DNA from: JAAXGX01 sp965221595 | Lineage (GTDB): Bacteria > Acidobacteriota > Vicinamibacteria > Vicinamibacterales > UBA8438 | Length of the DNA: 64,000 bases | Reading direction: 5' to 3' | NCBI GenBank assembly: GCA_965221595.1 | Contig: OZ244900.1 | Coordinates: forward strand, 620,001 to 684,000 | Shown: positions 1 to 7,638 of the stretch, piece after piece | How the letters are laid out: each line of letters begins with the position of its first letter | Numbering within the stretch: position 1 is the stretch's first letter | The notes under the pieces: model-generated | What the model saw: the letters and a program-made list of their open reading frames with translations, nothing else | Databases searched by the model: none | What the model was told of the DNA's origin: nothing | Program-made: the position numbers and the translations under genes

Positions 1-456
1 GCGGGCAACGATTTGGAGCGCGCTACCGAGATGGCGCGCCGCATGGTCTGCGAGTGGGGCATGAGCGATGCGATGGGGCCGCTCACGTTCGGCAAGAAGG
101 AAGAGCAGATCTTCCTGGGCCGGGACATCTCCCAGAATCAGGACTACAGCGAGGACAGCGCCATCCGGATCGACCAGGAGGTCAAGCGGATCGTCACCGA
201 CAACTACGACCGTGCACGCACCTTGCTGACCGACTACAAGAAGGAGCTCACGCAGATTGCCGAGGAGCTGCTGACTCGCGAGGTGCTCGACGCCGATCAG
301 GTTCGGCGCATCGCCAAGGGCCTGCCGCTCGAAGATCCGGTGCCGGCCGATTCGCCCGAAACTCCTTCCGACGGTGAAGTGGACCGTTCCGAGAACCAGC
401 CCACCCCCATAGTCCCGCCCGTGCCTTCGCTCGACAAGGCGATTCCGCAGGAGTAA
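1..456 (+). CDS. ftsH: ATP-dependent zinc metalloprotease FtsH, C-terminal part (5' end outside window)
   Basis: Frame 1 is open from the window edge and gives 151 residues matching the end of FtsH, the membrane AAA+ protease that degrades unassembled membrane proteins and regulators. Visible are the last helices of the M41 peptidase domain: a motif ATEMARRMVCEWGMSD near residues 8-23, then the acidic EDSAIRIDQEV segment and a terminal helix. A disordered Pro/Glu/Asp-rich tail of about 45 residues follows, as is common in this family. The Walker motifs and the HEAGH zinc site lie upstream of the window. The order ftsH-folP-cdaA-cdaR-glmM is seen in several phyla and supports the call. Only the start is missing. 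Confidence 0.93.
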   Translation, partial: AGNDLERATEMARRMVCEWGMSDAMGPLTFGKKEEQIFLGRDISQNQDYSEDSAIRIDQEVKRIVTDNYDRARTLLTDYKKELTQIAEELLTREVLDADQVRRIAKGLPLEDPVPADSPETPSDGEVDRSENQPTPIVPPVPSLDKAIPQE

Positions 457-505
457 CCGCCGCGGGCCGCTGCCGCCTTGCCGGCCGCCCGCGAGGATAC
501 GTGTG

Positions 506-1465
506 ATGTTCCCGCGCGCACGCCATACCCTGCGCTTGCCCGGAAGCCCGACACTGGAGCTGGGCGAGCGGACGCTCGTGATGGGGATCATCAACGTAAC
601 CCCCGATTCGTTCGCCGACGGCGGCGCGTATCCGGACACGGAACATGCGGTGGCGGCGGCGCTGCGGCTCGAGGCGGACGGGGCCGACATCATCGATGTC
701 GGCGGTGAGTCGACCCGGCCCGGCGCGGCGGCGGTCCCCGCCGACGAGGAAGCCCGCCGCGTGGTCCCGGTGCTACGCCGCCTGGTGCCGCGGCTGCGGG
801 TACCGGTTTCGATAGACACGTACAAGGCCGAAGTTGCGCGCCAGGCGCTCGATCACGGCGCCGCGCTCGTCAACGACGTCTCCGGGCTGAGCTATGATCC
901 GGACTTGGCAGCCGTCGTAGCGGCAGCCGGTGTCCCGCTCGTGCTCATGCACATGCGCGGCCGGTCCGACGACATGTACAGCCGCGCCGCGTACGACGAT
1001 GTCGTCCGGGAGGTCGTTACCGAGCTGGACGCGGCGGTCGGTCGCGCGACCGCGGCCGGGGTGTCGCGTGAGCAGCTCGTGCTCGATCCCGGACTGGGCT
1101 TCGCCAAGCACCCGGCGCAGACTTTCGCCGTGCTCGCGCGGCTCGGGGCTCTGGCGGAGCTCGACAGGCCGATTCTAGTCGGCCCCTCGCGCAAGTCGTT
1201 TCTCCAGGAAGCGCTGGGCGCGTGTCCGCCCGGCGAGCGGGAGTGGGGGACCGCCGCCGCCGTGGCAGGCGCGGTCCTGCTAGGCGCACACATCGTGCGG
1301 GTGCACGCGGTGCGCGAGATGACGCACGTTGTGCGCGTGGCCGACCGCCTGCGGGCGGAACACGAGCGGCACACGCAAGACACGCCCGGCGCGCGTCGGC
1401 ATGAGCACGGGGCGCAGGGGGCCCCGCGAGCGAATCCCGGAGGTGCGGGGCTCGGCCCCGCCTGA
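506..1465 (+). CDS. folP: dihydropteroate synthase
   Basis: Condenses 6-hydroxymethyl-dihydropterin pyrophosphate with p-aminobenzoate in folate synthesis; cytoplasmic TIM barrel. Family motifs are in order: IINVTPDSFADGG at residues 28-40, GGESTRPG around 66-73, DPGLGFAK at 194-201, GPSRKSF at 226-232 and RVHAV near 265. ATG 506 is chosen; the GTG just before it (503) is the alternative. The enzyme core ends near residue 285, the usual length. About 35 further Arg/Gly/Ala-rich residues follow, and the last ones with the TGA stop are encoded by a dispersed GC palindrome (1442-1465), so the tail is probably an extension acquired when that repeat displaced the original stop. The next gene starts 13 bases downstream. 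Confidence 0.95.
   Translation: MFPRARHTLRLPGSPTLELGERTLVMGIINVTPDSFADGGAYPDTEHAVAAALRLEADGADIIDVGGESTRPGAAAVPADEEARRVVPVLRRLVPRLRVPVSIDTYKAEVARQALDHGAALVNDVSGLSYDPDLAAVVAAAGVPLVLMHMRGRSDDMYSRAAYDDVVREVVTELDAAVGRATAAGVSREQLVLDPGLGFAKHPAQTFAVLARLGALAELDRPILVGPSRKSFLQEALGACPPGEREWGTAAAVAGAVLLGAHIVRVHAVREMTHVVRVADRLRAEHERHTQDTPGARRHEHGAQGAPRANPGGAGLGPA
1442..1465 (+). repeat. dispersed GC palindrome (type B) supplying the folP stop
   Basis: A 7-bp stem GCGGGGC/GCCCCGC (1445-1461) is followed by CTGA, whose TGA is the folP stop. Similar GGGGC...GCCCCG(C/T)CTG blocks lie at 4871-4893, 28261-28288 and 58181-58202, always at or just after a gene 3' end. It may also act as a weak terminator, but no T-run follows. 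Confidence 0.55.
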
Positions 1466-1478
1466 ACGAATCACGCGG

Positions 1479-2300
1479 ATGGTCGAGTATCTCCTGAACC
1501 TCTGGCCACAGGGCCGCATCGGCTGGCGGTCGCTCATCGACATCGTGGTGGTCGCCTGCCTGGTGTACGGGTTTCTCAGGTTCATCCGCCGCACCCGGGC
1601 CATGCAGATGGTGTTCGGCGCCGCGCTCGTGGTGGCGCTGTACTACGCCTCGGAACTGATTCCGCTGCCCACGGTGCATTGGCTCATCAGCGACCTGCTG
1701 GGGTACGTCGTCTTCGCGGCCATCGTCCTGTTCCAGGCCGACATCCGGCGTGCCCTGTCCAGCCTGGGCGCGGCGCCGTTCTTCCGCTACCTGACACGGT
1801 CGACCGCGACTGACGAGACGATCGAGGAGGTCGTCGTGGCGGCCACGCGGCTCGCGCGTCGGCGGGTCGGCGCGATCATCGCAATAGAACGGGAGACAGG
1901 CCTGCGCAACTACATCGAGAGCGGCATCCCGGTCGATGCGACCGTGACCTACGATTTGCTGGTCAGTGTGTTTCAGCCGGAGTCGCCGCTGCACGACGGC
2001 GCCGTGATCATCCGTGAGGACCGGATCGCCGCGGCCGCCTGCTTCCTGCCGCTGACGGTGAACCCGCGCATCGACACCCGCTTCGGCGCGCGCCATCGGG
2101 CGGCGATCGGCCTGACCGAAGAGTCGGACGCGGTCGCCGTGATCGTGTCGGAGGAGACCGGTGCGTTGTCGCTGGCGCTCGACGGACAGGTCGAGAGCGA
2201 GGTCCGACCCGACCAGCTCCGGTTACGGCTCGAGGCGCTGCTGCTCAAGTCCGAGCAGACGCCCGCGCGGCCGGCGGACCGGCGGACGCTGGCACTGTGA
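1479..2300 (+). CDS. cdaA: diadenylate cyclase CdaA (c-di-AMP synthase)
   Basis: Makes the second messenger cyclic di-AMP from two ATP. The 273-residue product has the CdaA layout: three N-terminal membrane helices (about 18-35, 44-58, 68-85) and a cytosolic DAC domain with the catalytic DGA motif at 173-175 (LHDGAVII) and the RHR motif at 205-207 (GARHRAA). The frame is open further upstream, but ATG 1479 gives the family-typical MVEYLL start after folP has ended. The stop overlaps the start of the YbbR gene as TGATG. The cdaA-cdaR-glmM order is the classical c-di-AMP operon, in which CdaR and GlmM modulate the cyclase. Confidence 0.95.
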   Translation: MVEYLLNLWPQGRIGWRSLIDIVVVACLVYGFLRFIRRTRAMQMVFGAALVVALYYASELIPLPTVHWLISDLLGYVVFAAIVLFQADIRRALSSLGAAPFFRYLTRSTATDETIEEVVVAATRLARRRVGAIIAIERETGLRNYIESGIPVDATVTYDLLVSVFQPESPLHDGAVIIREDRIAAAACFLPLTVNPRIDTRFGARHRAAIGLTEESDAVAVIVSEETGALSLALDGQVESEVRPDQLRLRLEALLLKSEQTPARPADRRTLAL

Positions 2301-2701
2301 TGGCGTACTCTCTCTTCCGCAACCTCCGCCTCAAGGTGCTGGCGGTCGGCATCGCGTTGCTGCTGTGGATGAACGTGGCCGGGGACCGCGTCGTCGAGCG
2401 GGGGCTCGAGGTTCCGGTCGAGTTCGAGAACGTGCCCGCCGGGCTGATCATCGTAGGAGACGCCCCGGATACCGTGCGCGTGCGCGTGCGCGGCGCCGGC
2501 GTCATCATCGGCGGTCTCGCAGCCGGCGACGTCGCGGCCGTGCTCGATCTGAGCGACGGGCAGGCAGGTCGGCGCGAGGTCGAGATGGCCCCCGAACAGA
2601 TGCGCACGCCGTCCGGCGTCGAGGTGACGAGTGTCGTGCCGGCGGCCATCACCGTGACGCTGGAAGCAGCAACCGGCCATGCCCAGGCTGTTCGGCACTG
2701 A
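2300..2701 (+). CDS. cdaR: YbbR-domain protein, CdaA regulator CdaR (short form)
   Basis: A 133-residue membrane-anchored protein with one N-terminal helix (LKVLAVGIALLLWMNVAG, about residues 10-27) followed by a single YbbR domain ending in a VTVTLEAA-type strand. Well-studied CdaR proteins carry several YbbR repeats; this one has only one, which is usual for non-Firmicutes homologues. It is sandwiched between cdaA (overlap at 2298-2302) and glmM (23-base overlap at 2679-2701), so translational coupling is likely. A role in adjusting CdaA activity is inferred from the conserved neighbourhood. GTG 2297 is an alternative start. Confidence 0.85.
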   Translation: MAYSLFRNLRLKVLAVGIALLLWMNVAGDRVVERGLEVPVEFENVPAGLIIVGDAPDTVRVRVRGAGVIIGGLAAGDVAAVLDLSDGQAGRREVEMAPEQMRTPSGVEVTSVVPAAITVTLEAATGHAQAVRH

Positions 2702-4010
2702 TGGCGTCCGCGGCGCTCCGGGCCGTCCCCCGCTCGACGGGCGGACGCTGGCGCGCCTGGGCGCGGCGGCGGCCCGTGTGCTCGGCGACGGCCGGGCCGC
2801 CTTGCTGACTGCCCGCGACACGCGGCAGTCGGGGCCGTGGATCGAGCAGCAGATCGCGCGTGGCGTTGCCCATCAGGGCGGGACGCTGGTGAGTGCGGGC
2901 GTGCTCCCGACGCCGGCGGCCGCGCTGTTGGTATCGGCGGGACGTTTCGACGGGGCCCTGGTCGTGTCGGCGTCGCACAATCCGTCCCCGGACAACGGGA
3001 TCAAGGTGCTGACCGCCGACGGCGAGAAGGCGTCGCCGGCAACGGAGGCCGCGATCGAGGCACTGGTCGCCGACGAATCGTGGACCGTGGGCGCCGCGAT
3101 CCGCCCGCAGGTCGAGGTGCGCGATCTGTCGGACACCTACCACGCGCATGCGGCGGACGTGCTGGCGGGCGCCGCGCCCGCACCGCCATTTCGAATTGCC
3201 GTCGACTGTGCCAACGGGGCGATGTCCCAGGTTGCTCCCCGCATCCTGCGGGAGTTGGGGATCGACGTGGTTGCGTTGAACGCCGACCCGGACGGCGTCA
3301 ACATCAACCGGCGCTGCGGCTCCACGCATCCGGCGGGCCTGCAGGAGGCTGTGCGGGCGCGGGATTGCCGACTCGGGCTTGCGTTCGACGGTGACGGCGA
3401 CCGCGTCATCCTGGTCGATCACCGCGGCGAACTCGTCGACGGCGATGCCATGCTGTTCATCTGCGCCCGCTCCCTGCGCGCGCGCAATCGGCTTCCGGGC
3501 AATGTGGTGGTGGCCACTGTGATGAGCAACATCGGTCTGGAGATCGCCCTGCGCGCGGACGGGGTGACACTGCATCGCTGCGCCGTGGGCGACCGCCAGG
3601 TGCGCGAGGCCATGATCGCGCGCGGCGCGGCGTTGGGTGGTGAACAGTCGGGGCATCTGATCTTTTCCGATCTGCTGCCGACCGGCGACGGGCTGCTCAC
3701 GGCCCTGTCGATCATCAGGGTCATGGGCGAGACCGGACTGGAATTGGCAGATCTCCGGCGCGGTCTCGAGATTCGTCCGCAGGTGCTCGTCAACGTGCCA
3801 GTGCAATCGAAGCCGGATCCGGCCTCCGAGCCGCGGCTGGCGGCGGCCGTGGAGGCGGCGCAACAGGCACTGGGGCGCGAAGGCCGCGTGCTCGTCCGCT
3901 ACTCCGGCACGGAGCCGTTGCTGCGGGTGATGATCGAGGGCCGCGACGCGGCGCTCGTGCGGCGGCTCGCGGACGGCCTTGCCGCCCGGGCTCGTGAGCT
4001 GCTGGCTTGA
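2679..4010 (+). CDS. glmM: phosphoglucosamine mutase
   Basis: Interconverts glucosamine-6-phosphate and glucosamine-1-phosphate on the route to UDP-GlcNAc. 443 residues, the normal family length. The phosphoserine loop VVSASHNP places the catalytic serine at about residue 99; the magnesium loop DGDGDR is at 237-242; GGEQSGH is near 320; the phosphate-binding RYSGTEPLLRV lies near the C-terminus. ATG 2679 (MPRLFGTDGVRG) is the standard GlmM start and overlaps the end of cdaR. Its stop overlaps the region just before pdxJ. Confidence 0.97.
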   Translation: MPRLFGTDGVRGAPGRPPLDGRTLARLGAAAARVLGDGRAALLTARDTRQSGPWIEQQIARGVAHQGGTLVSAGVLPTPAAALLVSAGRFDGALVVSASHNPSPDNGIKVLTADGEKASPATEAAIEALVADESWTVGAAIRPQVEVRDLSDTYHAHAADVLAGAAPAPPFRIAVDCANGAMSQVAPRILRELGIDVVALNADPDGVNINRRCGSTHPAGLQEAVRARDCRLGLAFDGDGDRVILVDHRGELVDGDAMLFICARSLRARNRLPGNVVVATVMSNIGLEIALRADGVTLHRCAVGDRQVREAMIARGAALGGEQSGHLIFSDLLPTGDGLLTALSIIRVMGETGLELADLRRGLEIRPQVLVNVPVQSKPDPASEPRLAAAVEAAQQALGREGRVLVRYSGTEPLLRVMIEGRDAALVRRLADGLAARARELLA

Positions 4011-4024
4011 CCTCCGAGGTGGGT

Positions 4025-4750
4025 ATGCGCCTGGGTGTCAACATCGACCACGTCGCCACCGTCCGTCAGGCGCGTATGGCGCCCGAGCCCGAGCCGGTCA
4101 CGGCCGCGCTGCTCGCGGAGCTGGCCGGTGCCCACGGCATTACCGTCCACCTGCGCAGCGACCGCCGCCACATCCAGGAGCGCGATCTGGAGCTGCTGCG
4201 GCGGGTGGTCGCCACGAAGCTGAACGTCGAGATGGCGGCCACGACCGAGATGATCGAGATCGCGGCGCGCGTGCAGCCCGACCAGGTGACGCTCGTGCCG
4301 GAGCAGCCGCAGGAACTGACCACCACCGGCGGCCTCGACGTCGTGCGCCACGCTGAAGCGCTGGAACAGGCCGTCGGGAGCCTGCGCGGCGCCGGCATCC
4401 GGACCAGCCTGTTCATCGACGCAGACCTCTCCCAGGTCGAACGGGCGGCACAGGTGGGCGCCCAGGCCGTCGAGATCAACACCGGCCCCTACGCCGACGC
4501 CGCGGAGGCCGGCCGCACGGCGCACCGCGAGCGGGTGGCCCGGGCGGCCGCCGCGGCCAGCGGGCAGGGCCTGGAGGTGCTGGCGGGGCACGGCCTGACG
4601 TACCGCAACGTGGGCCGCGTCGCCTCCGTCCCCGGCATCGAGGAACTGAACATCGGCCACAGCATCGTTGCCCGCGCCGTGCTGGTCGGCATGGAGCGCG
4701 CGGTGCGCGAGATGCTGGCGCTGCTGCCGGGCCAGGAGTCTGCGCCGTAA
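4025..4750 (+). CDS. pdxJ: pyridoxine 5'-phosphate synthase
   Basis: Catalyses ring closure of 3-amino-1-hydroxyacetone phosphate with 1-deoxyxylulose 5-phosphate in the DXP-dependent vitamin B6 pathway. The 241-residue TIM barrel starts with the diagnostic RLGVNIDHVATVRQAR, has HLRSDRRHIQ near residue 45 and the ligand-binding HGLTYRNV near 190. ATG 4025 is preceded by GAGGTGG; the frame also opens with a TTG at 4007 inside glmM. The final residues ESAP and the TAA stop fall inside a palindromic repeat (4735-4765), the same ending seen in QueC and HemL. Confidence 0.96.
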   Translation: MRLGVNIDHVATVRQARMAPEPEPVTAALLAELAGAHGITVHLRSDRRHIQERDLELLRRVVATKLNVEMAATTEMIEIAARVQPDQVTLVPEQPQELTTTGGLDVVRHAEALEQAVGSLRGAGIRTSLFIDADLSQVERAAQVGAQAVEINTGPYADAAEAGRTAHRERVARAAAAASGQGLEVLAGHGLTYRNVGRVASVPGIEELNIGHSIVARAVLVGMERAVREMLALLPGQESAP

Positions 4751-4765
4751 TATCCGGCAGACTCC
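4735..4765 (+). repeat. dispersed palindrome (type A) at the pdxJ stop
   Basis: Perfect 9-bp inverted repeat GGAGTCTGC (4735-4743) and GCAGACTCC (4757-4765) with a 13-base loop holding GCCGTAA; the TAA is the pdxJ stop. Related GGAGTC(T/C)(G/C)CGCCG(T/C)A sequences end queC (10129-10145) and hemL (minus strand, 31877-31841) and lie inside the cupin gene (58089-58120). Could also act as a transcription terminator, though no T-run is present. Confidence 0.65.
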
Positions 4766-4923
4766 GCCAGGGTGCGCACGCGCACCAAGGGGCACGGCCG
4801 TCTGAGCGGCCCGTCTGAATGGAGCCGGGAGTGGCGCGTTGGCGAAGGGGTCCCTGCAGGTGGCCGCCGGGGGTTCGGGGCGAGGCACCGCCTGAAAGGT
4901 CCGGGACGAACTATCATCGTGTG
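4766..4923. other. intergenic spacer with second palindromic block
   Basis: A 158-base gap between pdxJ and the TPR gene. It holds a type B repeat block (about 4871-4893, GGGTTCGGGGCG then CACCGCCTGA) and two GTCTGA copies near 4801-4820. A TATCAT hexamer at 4912-4917 sits only 6 bases before the next ATG and has no convincing -35, so I do not call a promoter. No gene seen. Confidence 0.5.
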
Positions 4924-5538
4924 ATGACTGGACGCGAGTTGCTGGTCCTGGGCGTCGCGGCGGCCTGCTCCCTCTCGGTCATGGGGTGGATCATCTGGAG
5001 CGAGCGGCCGGTTCCCGCGGCGGCGCTGCACGAGCCGACGACTGCGGCGACCGCAGCAGCCGACGCGGTGCCGGAACCGGAGGTGCGCGAGGTGGACGCG
5101 GAGCGCGCCGCGGCGCTCGAGGCGGCTGCCCGGGCGGCCCCGGACGATGCGGGGGTGCGGGTGTCGCTCGGAGACCTGTACTTCGATGCGCAGCAATTCG
5201 AGACGGCCATCTCCTGGTACGAGGAAGCGGTTGCCGTGGATCCCGCACACGTCGACGGCAACACCAGCCTCGCCATGAGCTGGTTCCATGCCGGCGACAC
5301 GCAGCGCGCGATAGAGACGTTCGACCGCTCGCTCGAGATCGACGCGGCCCATCCGCGCACGTTGCTGAACCTCGGCATCGTGCGGGCGCTGGGCTTCCGG
5401 GACCTGGCGGGGGCGCTGGCCGCCTGGGAGCAGGTGATCGTCGCCGCGCCCGACAGCCGTGAGGCGCTGGATGCCCGGGAGCTCTTGGACCGGGTGGGCG
5501 CGGCGCACGAGTCGCCGCCCGCCGCCGGTCTTCCGTGA
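4924..5538 (+). CDS. membrane-anchored TPR protein
   Basis: 204 residues. One N-terminal hydrophobic helix (LLVLGVAAACSLSVMGWIIW, about 5-24), an Ala/Pro/Glu linker, then three tetratricopeptide-like repeats from about residue 70 (LGDLYFDAQQFETAISWYEEAVAVDP; LAMSWFHAGDTQRAIETFDRSLEID; a third with LLNLGIVRALG). It resembles the periplasmic TPR part of cytochrome c assembly factor CcmI and other TPR adaptors, but no partner is visible. ATG 4924 (or GTG 4921) places the helix at the N-terminus. A longer upstream frame would read the repeat region and is rejected. Confidence 0.75.
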   Translation: MTGRELLVLGVAAACSLSVMGWIIWSERPVPAAALHEPTTAATAAADAVPEPEVREVDAERAAALEAAARAAPDDAGVRVSLGDLYFDAQQFETAISWYEEAVAVDPAHVDGNTSLAMSWFHAGDTQRAIETFDRSLEIDAAHPRTLLNLGIVRALGFRDLAGALAAWEQVIVAAPDSREALDARELLDRVGAAHESPPAAGLP

Positions 5539-5558
5539 GGCGAGGAGCACGGACCGCC

Positions 5559-5813
5559 ATGCTGGGGGGCTGGCTCGTCAGGCTGCTGATCGCGGCGCTC
5601 GTCATCCGCGCGATCTGGGGCTTCGTGGCCAGCATCGTGGTCGGCGCGTCTGGACCGAAACAGGTGCGGCGTCCCCGGAGCATGCAGCTCGTGCGCGATC
5701 CCGTGTGCGGCACGTACATCCAGGCGTCCCGTGCGTTGGAGGTCCATGCTCGCGGCAGGACGCACTACTTCTGCTCGGAGGGCTGCCGGCGGCAGTTCAA
5801 CGGGCGGACTTGA
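5559..5813 (+). CDS. small membrane protein with YHS-like Cys motif
   Basis: 84 residues from ATG 5559, preceded by GAGGAG at 5542-5547. An N-terminal hydrophobic helix (LVRLLIAALVIRAIWGFVASIVV) is followed by RDPVCGTYI and HYFCSEGCRRQF, the Cys pattern of YHS/PP0621-type small proteins thought to bind metal. A GTG at 5535 overlapping the TPR stop is the alternative start. It lies between the TPR gene and the aldolase, 21 bases before the latter's ATG, so the three may be cotranscribed. No specific function known. Confidence 0.7.
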   Translation: MLGGWLVRLLIAALVIRAIWGFVASIVVGASGPKQVRRPRSMQLVRDPVCGTYIQASRALEVHARGRTHYFCSEGCRRQFNGRT

Positions 5814-5834
5814 ACCCGTCGTCAAGAGGGCGCC

Positions 5835-6695
5835 ATGAATCGCGAGGAGCAGCTGCGGGCCGACATCGTCGAGATCGGTCGCCGGCTGCACGCCCGGGCC
5901 TACGTGGCCTCCAACGACGGGAACATCAGTGTGCGGCTCGACGACGACCGCCTGCTGACGACGCCCAAGGGCGTTTCGAAGGGCTTCATGACGCCCGACA
6001 TGCTGGTGATTACCGATCTGGAAGGGCGCAAGGCGGCCGGTCACCGCGACCCGTCGTCCGAGCTGCCGATGCACCTGGCCGTCTATCGGAACAGGCCGGA
6101 GGTGGCCGCCGTGGTGCACGCCCATCCGCCCACTGCCACGGGTTTTGCCGTGGCCGGGATCGCGTTGGACCGGGCGGTGCTCGCGGAGGTGGTGACGACC
6201 CTGGGCAGCATCCCGATTGCCGACTACGGGACGCCGTCCACCGAGGAGCTGGCCGCCGCCGTGCAGGAGCACATCAAGGTGCACGACGGCTTGCTGCTGG
6301 CGAACCACGGCGCCCTGACGGTGGCCGGCGAGCTGTTCGCGGCGTACTACAAGATGGAAACCATCGAGCATTTCGCGCGCATCAGCCTGGTGGCCCGGCA
6401 GCTCGGGCGGGAGCGGCTGTTGTCCCGCGAGGAAGTGCTGCGGCTGCAGGACTTGCGTGGCAGCTACGGCATCGCCGCGCCGGCGCCGATCTGTCCGGAC
6501 CCGGAACCGGGCGACGGGACGGCGGGCGAACAGGACTGCCAGGTGCTGCAGGCGCCGTCCGCGCCGGGACAGCGCCTGGTCACCGGCGGCCCGGATTCGG
6601 CGGCCACGCCGCCGGCCGGTGGGGACGACGAAATTCGATTAACATACCGCGAACTCACGGCCCTGATCGAGGATGCCGTGAAGCAGCTGCGCTGA
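5835..6695 (+). CDS. class II aldolase with C-terminal encapsulation-type helix
   Basis: Zinc-dependent class II aldolase/adducin-fold enzyme of the fuculose/rhamnulose-phosphate aldolase kind (286 residues; the catalytic domain usually ends near 210). Visible are SNDGNIS near 26-32, TPKGVSKG near 43-50, the catalytic Glu in SSELPMH (about 76), zinc ligands in HAHPPT (95, 97) and the third His in ANHGAL (about 158). After residue 213 comes a roughly 50-residue Pro/Ala/Gly linker, then an amphipathic helix (EIRLTYRELTALIEDAVKQL, 266-285). A linker plus short helix is the hallmark of peptides that target enzymes into bacterial microcompartments, and the next four genes encode shell proteins. 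Substrate (a deoxy-sugar phosphate) is inferred. Confidence 0.88.
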   Translation: MNREEQLRADIVEIGRRLHARAYVASNDGNISVRLDDDRLLTTPKGVSKGFMTPDMLVITDLEGRKAAGHRDPSSELPMHLAVYRNRPEVAAVVHAHPPTATGFAVAGIALDRAVLAEVVTTLGSIPIADYGTPSTEELAAAVQEHIKVHDGLLLANHGALTVAGELFAAYYKMETIEHFARISLVARQLGRERLLSREEVLRLQDLRGSYGIAAPAPICPDPEPGDGTAGEQDCQVLQAPSAPGQRLVTGGPDSAATPPAGGDDEIRLTYRELTALIEDAVKQLR

Positions 6696-6762
6696 CGCGG
6701 GGATGGACCGCGGGCCGTCCAGGGCACGGCGCGCCGCTGGCGGGGGACGCGTGGAGGAAGCC

Positions 6763-7047
6763 ATGGGTGAGGCGTTGGGAATGGTGGAGACCAAGGGCCT
6801 GGTCGCGATGATCGAGGCGGCCGATGCCATGGTCAAGGCTGCCAAGGTGACGCTCGTCGGGTGGGAGAAGATCGGAGCCGGCTACGTCACCGCCGTTGTG
6901 CGAGGAGATGTGGCGGCCGTCAAGGCCGCGACCGACGCCGGCGCGGCGGCGGCCCGCCGCGTCGGCGAGCTGGTGTCGGTGCACGTCATTCCCAGGCCGC
7001 ACGCCAACCTGGAAGACGCCCTGCCGATCGGCAAGGCGGGATCCTAG
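6763..7047 (+). CDS. BMC-H hexameric microcompartment shell protein
   Basis: 94-residue single BMC-domain protein of the PduA/EutM/CcmK type that forms the hexagonal facets of a microcompartment shell. Matches the family almost end to end: ALGMVETKGLVAMIEAADAM at the start, the pore segment WEKIGAGYVTAVVRGDV in the middle, AVKAATDAGAAAA, and HVIPRPHANLE at the end. ATG 6763 is preceded by GGAGGA at 6753-6758. The pore loop reads K-I-G-A-G-Y where PduA has K-I-G-S-G-L. It is the only BMC-H in the window and no BMC-T (tandem) protein is present, so other facet proteins, if any, are elsewhere. Confidence 0.95.
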   Translation: MGEALGMVETKGLVAMIEAADAMVKAAKVTLVGWEKIGAGYVTAVVRGDVAAVKAATDAGAAAARRVGELVSVHVIPRPHANLEDALPIGKAGS

Positions 7048-7073
7048 TCCGCGGGGCGCCGGCGCACGCGCGC

Positions 7074-7346
7074 ATGATTCTGGCCCGGATCGTCGGCACG
7101 GTTGTCGCCACGCAGAAGGACGGGCGGCTCGTCAGCAGCAAGCTGCTGGTGGCCCAGCCGATCGACGCGGCAGGCAACGCGCACGGGAGCCACCTGGTGG
7201 CAGTGGACACGGTCGATGCCGGGTCCGGCGAGACGGTGCTCATCGTGGGCGGCAGCTCGGCGCGCATGGCGGCCGCGCTCCAGGACACGCCGGTCGACGC
7301 CGCCGTGGTCGGCATCGTCGACTCGATCGAGCTGCAGGGGAGCTGA
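7074..7346 (+). CDS. BMC-P (EutN/CcmL) pentameric shell vertex protein, copy 1
   Basis: 90-residue EutN/CcmL/CsoS4-family protein, which forms the pentamers capping the shell vertices. Typical features are the start ILARIVGTVVATQKD, the strand SKLLVAQPID, the VAVDTVDAGSGETVLIV core and the closing DAAVVGIVDSIEL. ATG 7074 lies 26 bases after the BMC-H stop. First of three consecutive, clearly different BMC-P genes. Confidence 0.95.
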   Translation: MILARIVGTVVATQKDGRLVSSKLLVAQPIDAAGNAHGSHLVAVDTVDAGSGETVLIVGGSSARMAAALQDTPVDAAVVGIVDSIELQGS

Positions 7347-7350
7347 CGCT

Positions 7351-7638
7351 TTGCAGCTGGCCCGGATCGTCGGCACGGTCGTCGCCACGCGCAAGGACGA
7401 CAACCTGCGGGGCCTGAAGCTGCTGCTGATCCAGCCGCTGGCGCCCGACGGCCGCGCTGCCGGGCGGAGCCTGGTCGGTGTCGATGCCGTCGGTGCCGGC
7501 GTCGGCGAGACGGTCTTCATCGTGCGCGGCCGGGAGGCGTCGCTCCCATTCCTGCCGCGACAGGTGCCGACGGACGCGGCCGTCGTCGGCAGCGTGGATC
7601 ACTGGTCGGCCGGCGCGTCGGGCCGGAAGCAGGCCTGA
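7351..7638 (+). CDS. BMC-P (EutN/CcmL) pentameric shell vertex protein, copy 2
   Basis: 95-residue EutN/CcmL-family vertex protein starting at TTG 7351, with AGGGGAG at 7336-7342 upstream and only 4 bases after the previous stop. Core motifs are QLARIVGTVVATRKDD, LKLLLIQPLAPDG, VGVDAVGAGVGETVFIV and DAAVVGSVDHW. It differs from copy 1 by a longer loop (ASLPFLPRQVPT) and a short basic tail (SGRKQA). Its TGA overlaps the ATG of copy 3 (TGATG). No ATG fits the family start, so the TTG call rests on domain alignment. Confidence 0.92.
   Translation: MQLARIVGTVVATRKDDNLRGLKLLLIQPLAPDGRAAGRSLVGVDAVGAGVGETVFIVRGREASLPFLPRQVPTDAAVVGSVDHWSAGASGRKQA

Noticed and set aside
4912..4917. TATCAT as a promoter for the TPR gene
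   Set aside because: It is 6 bases from the ATG and has no -35 match; a leaderless start is possible but unsupported.
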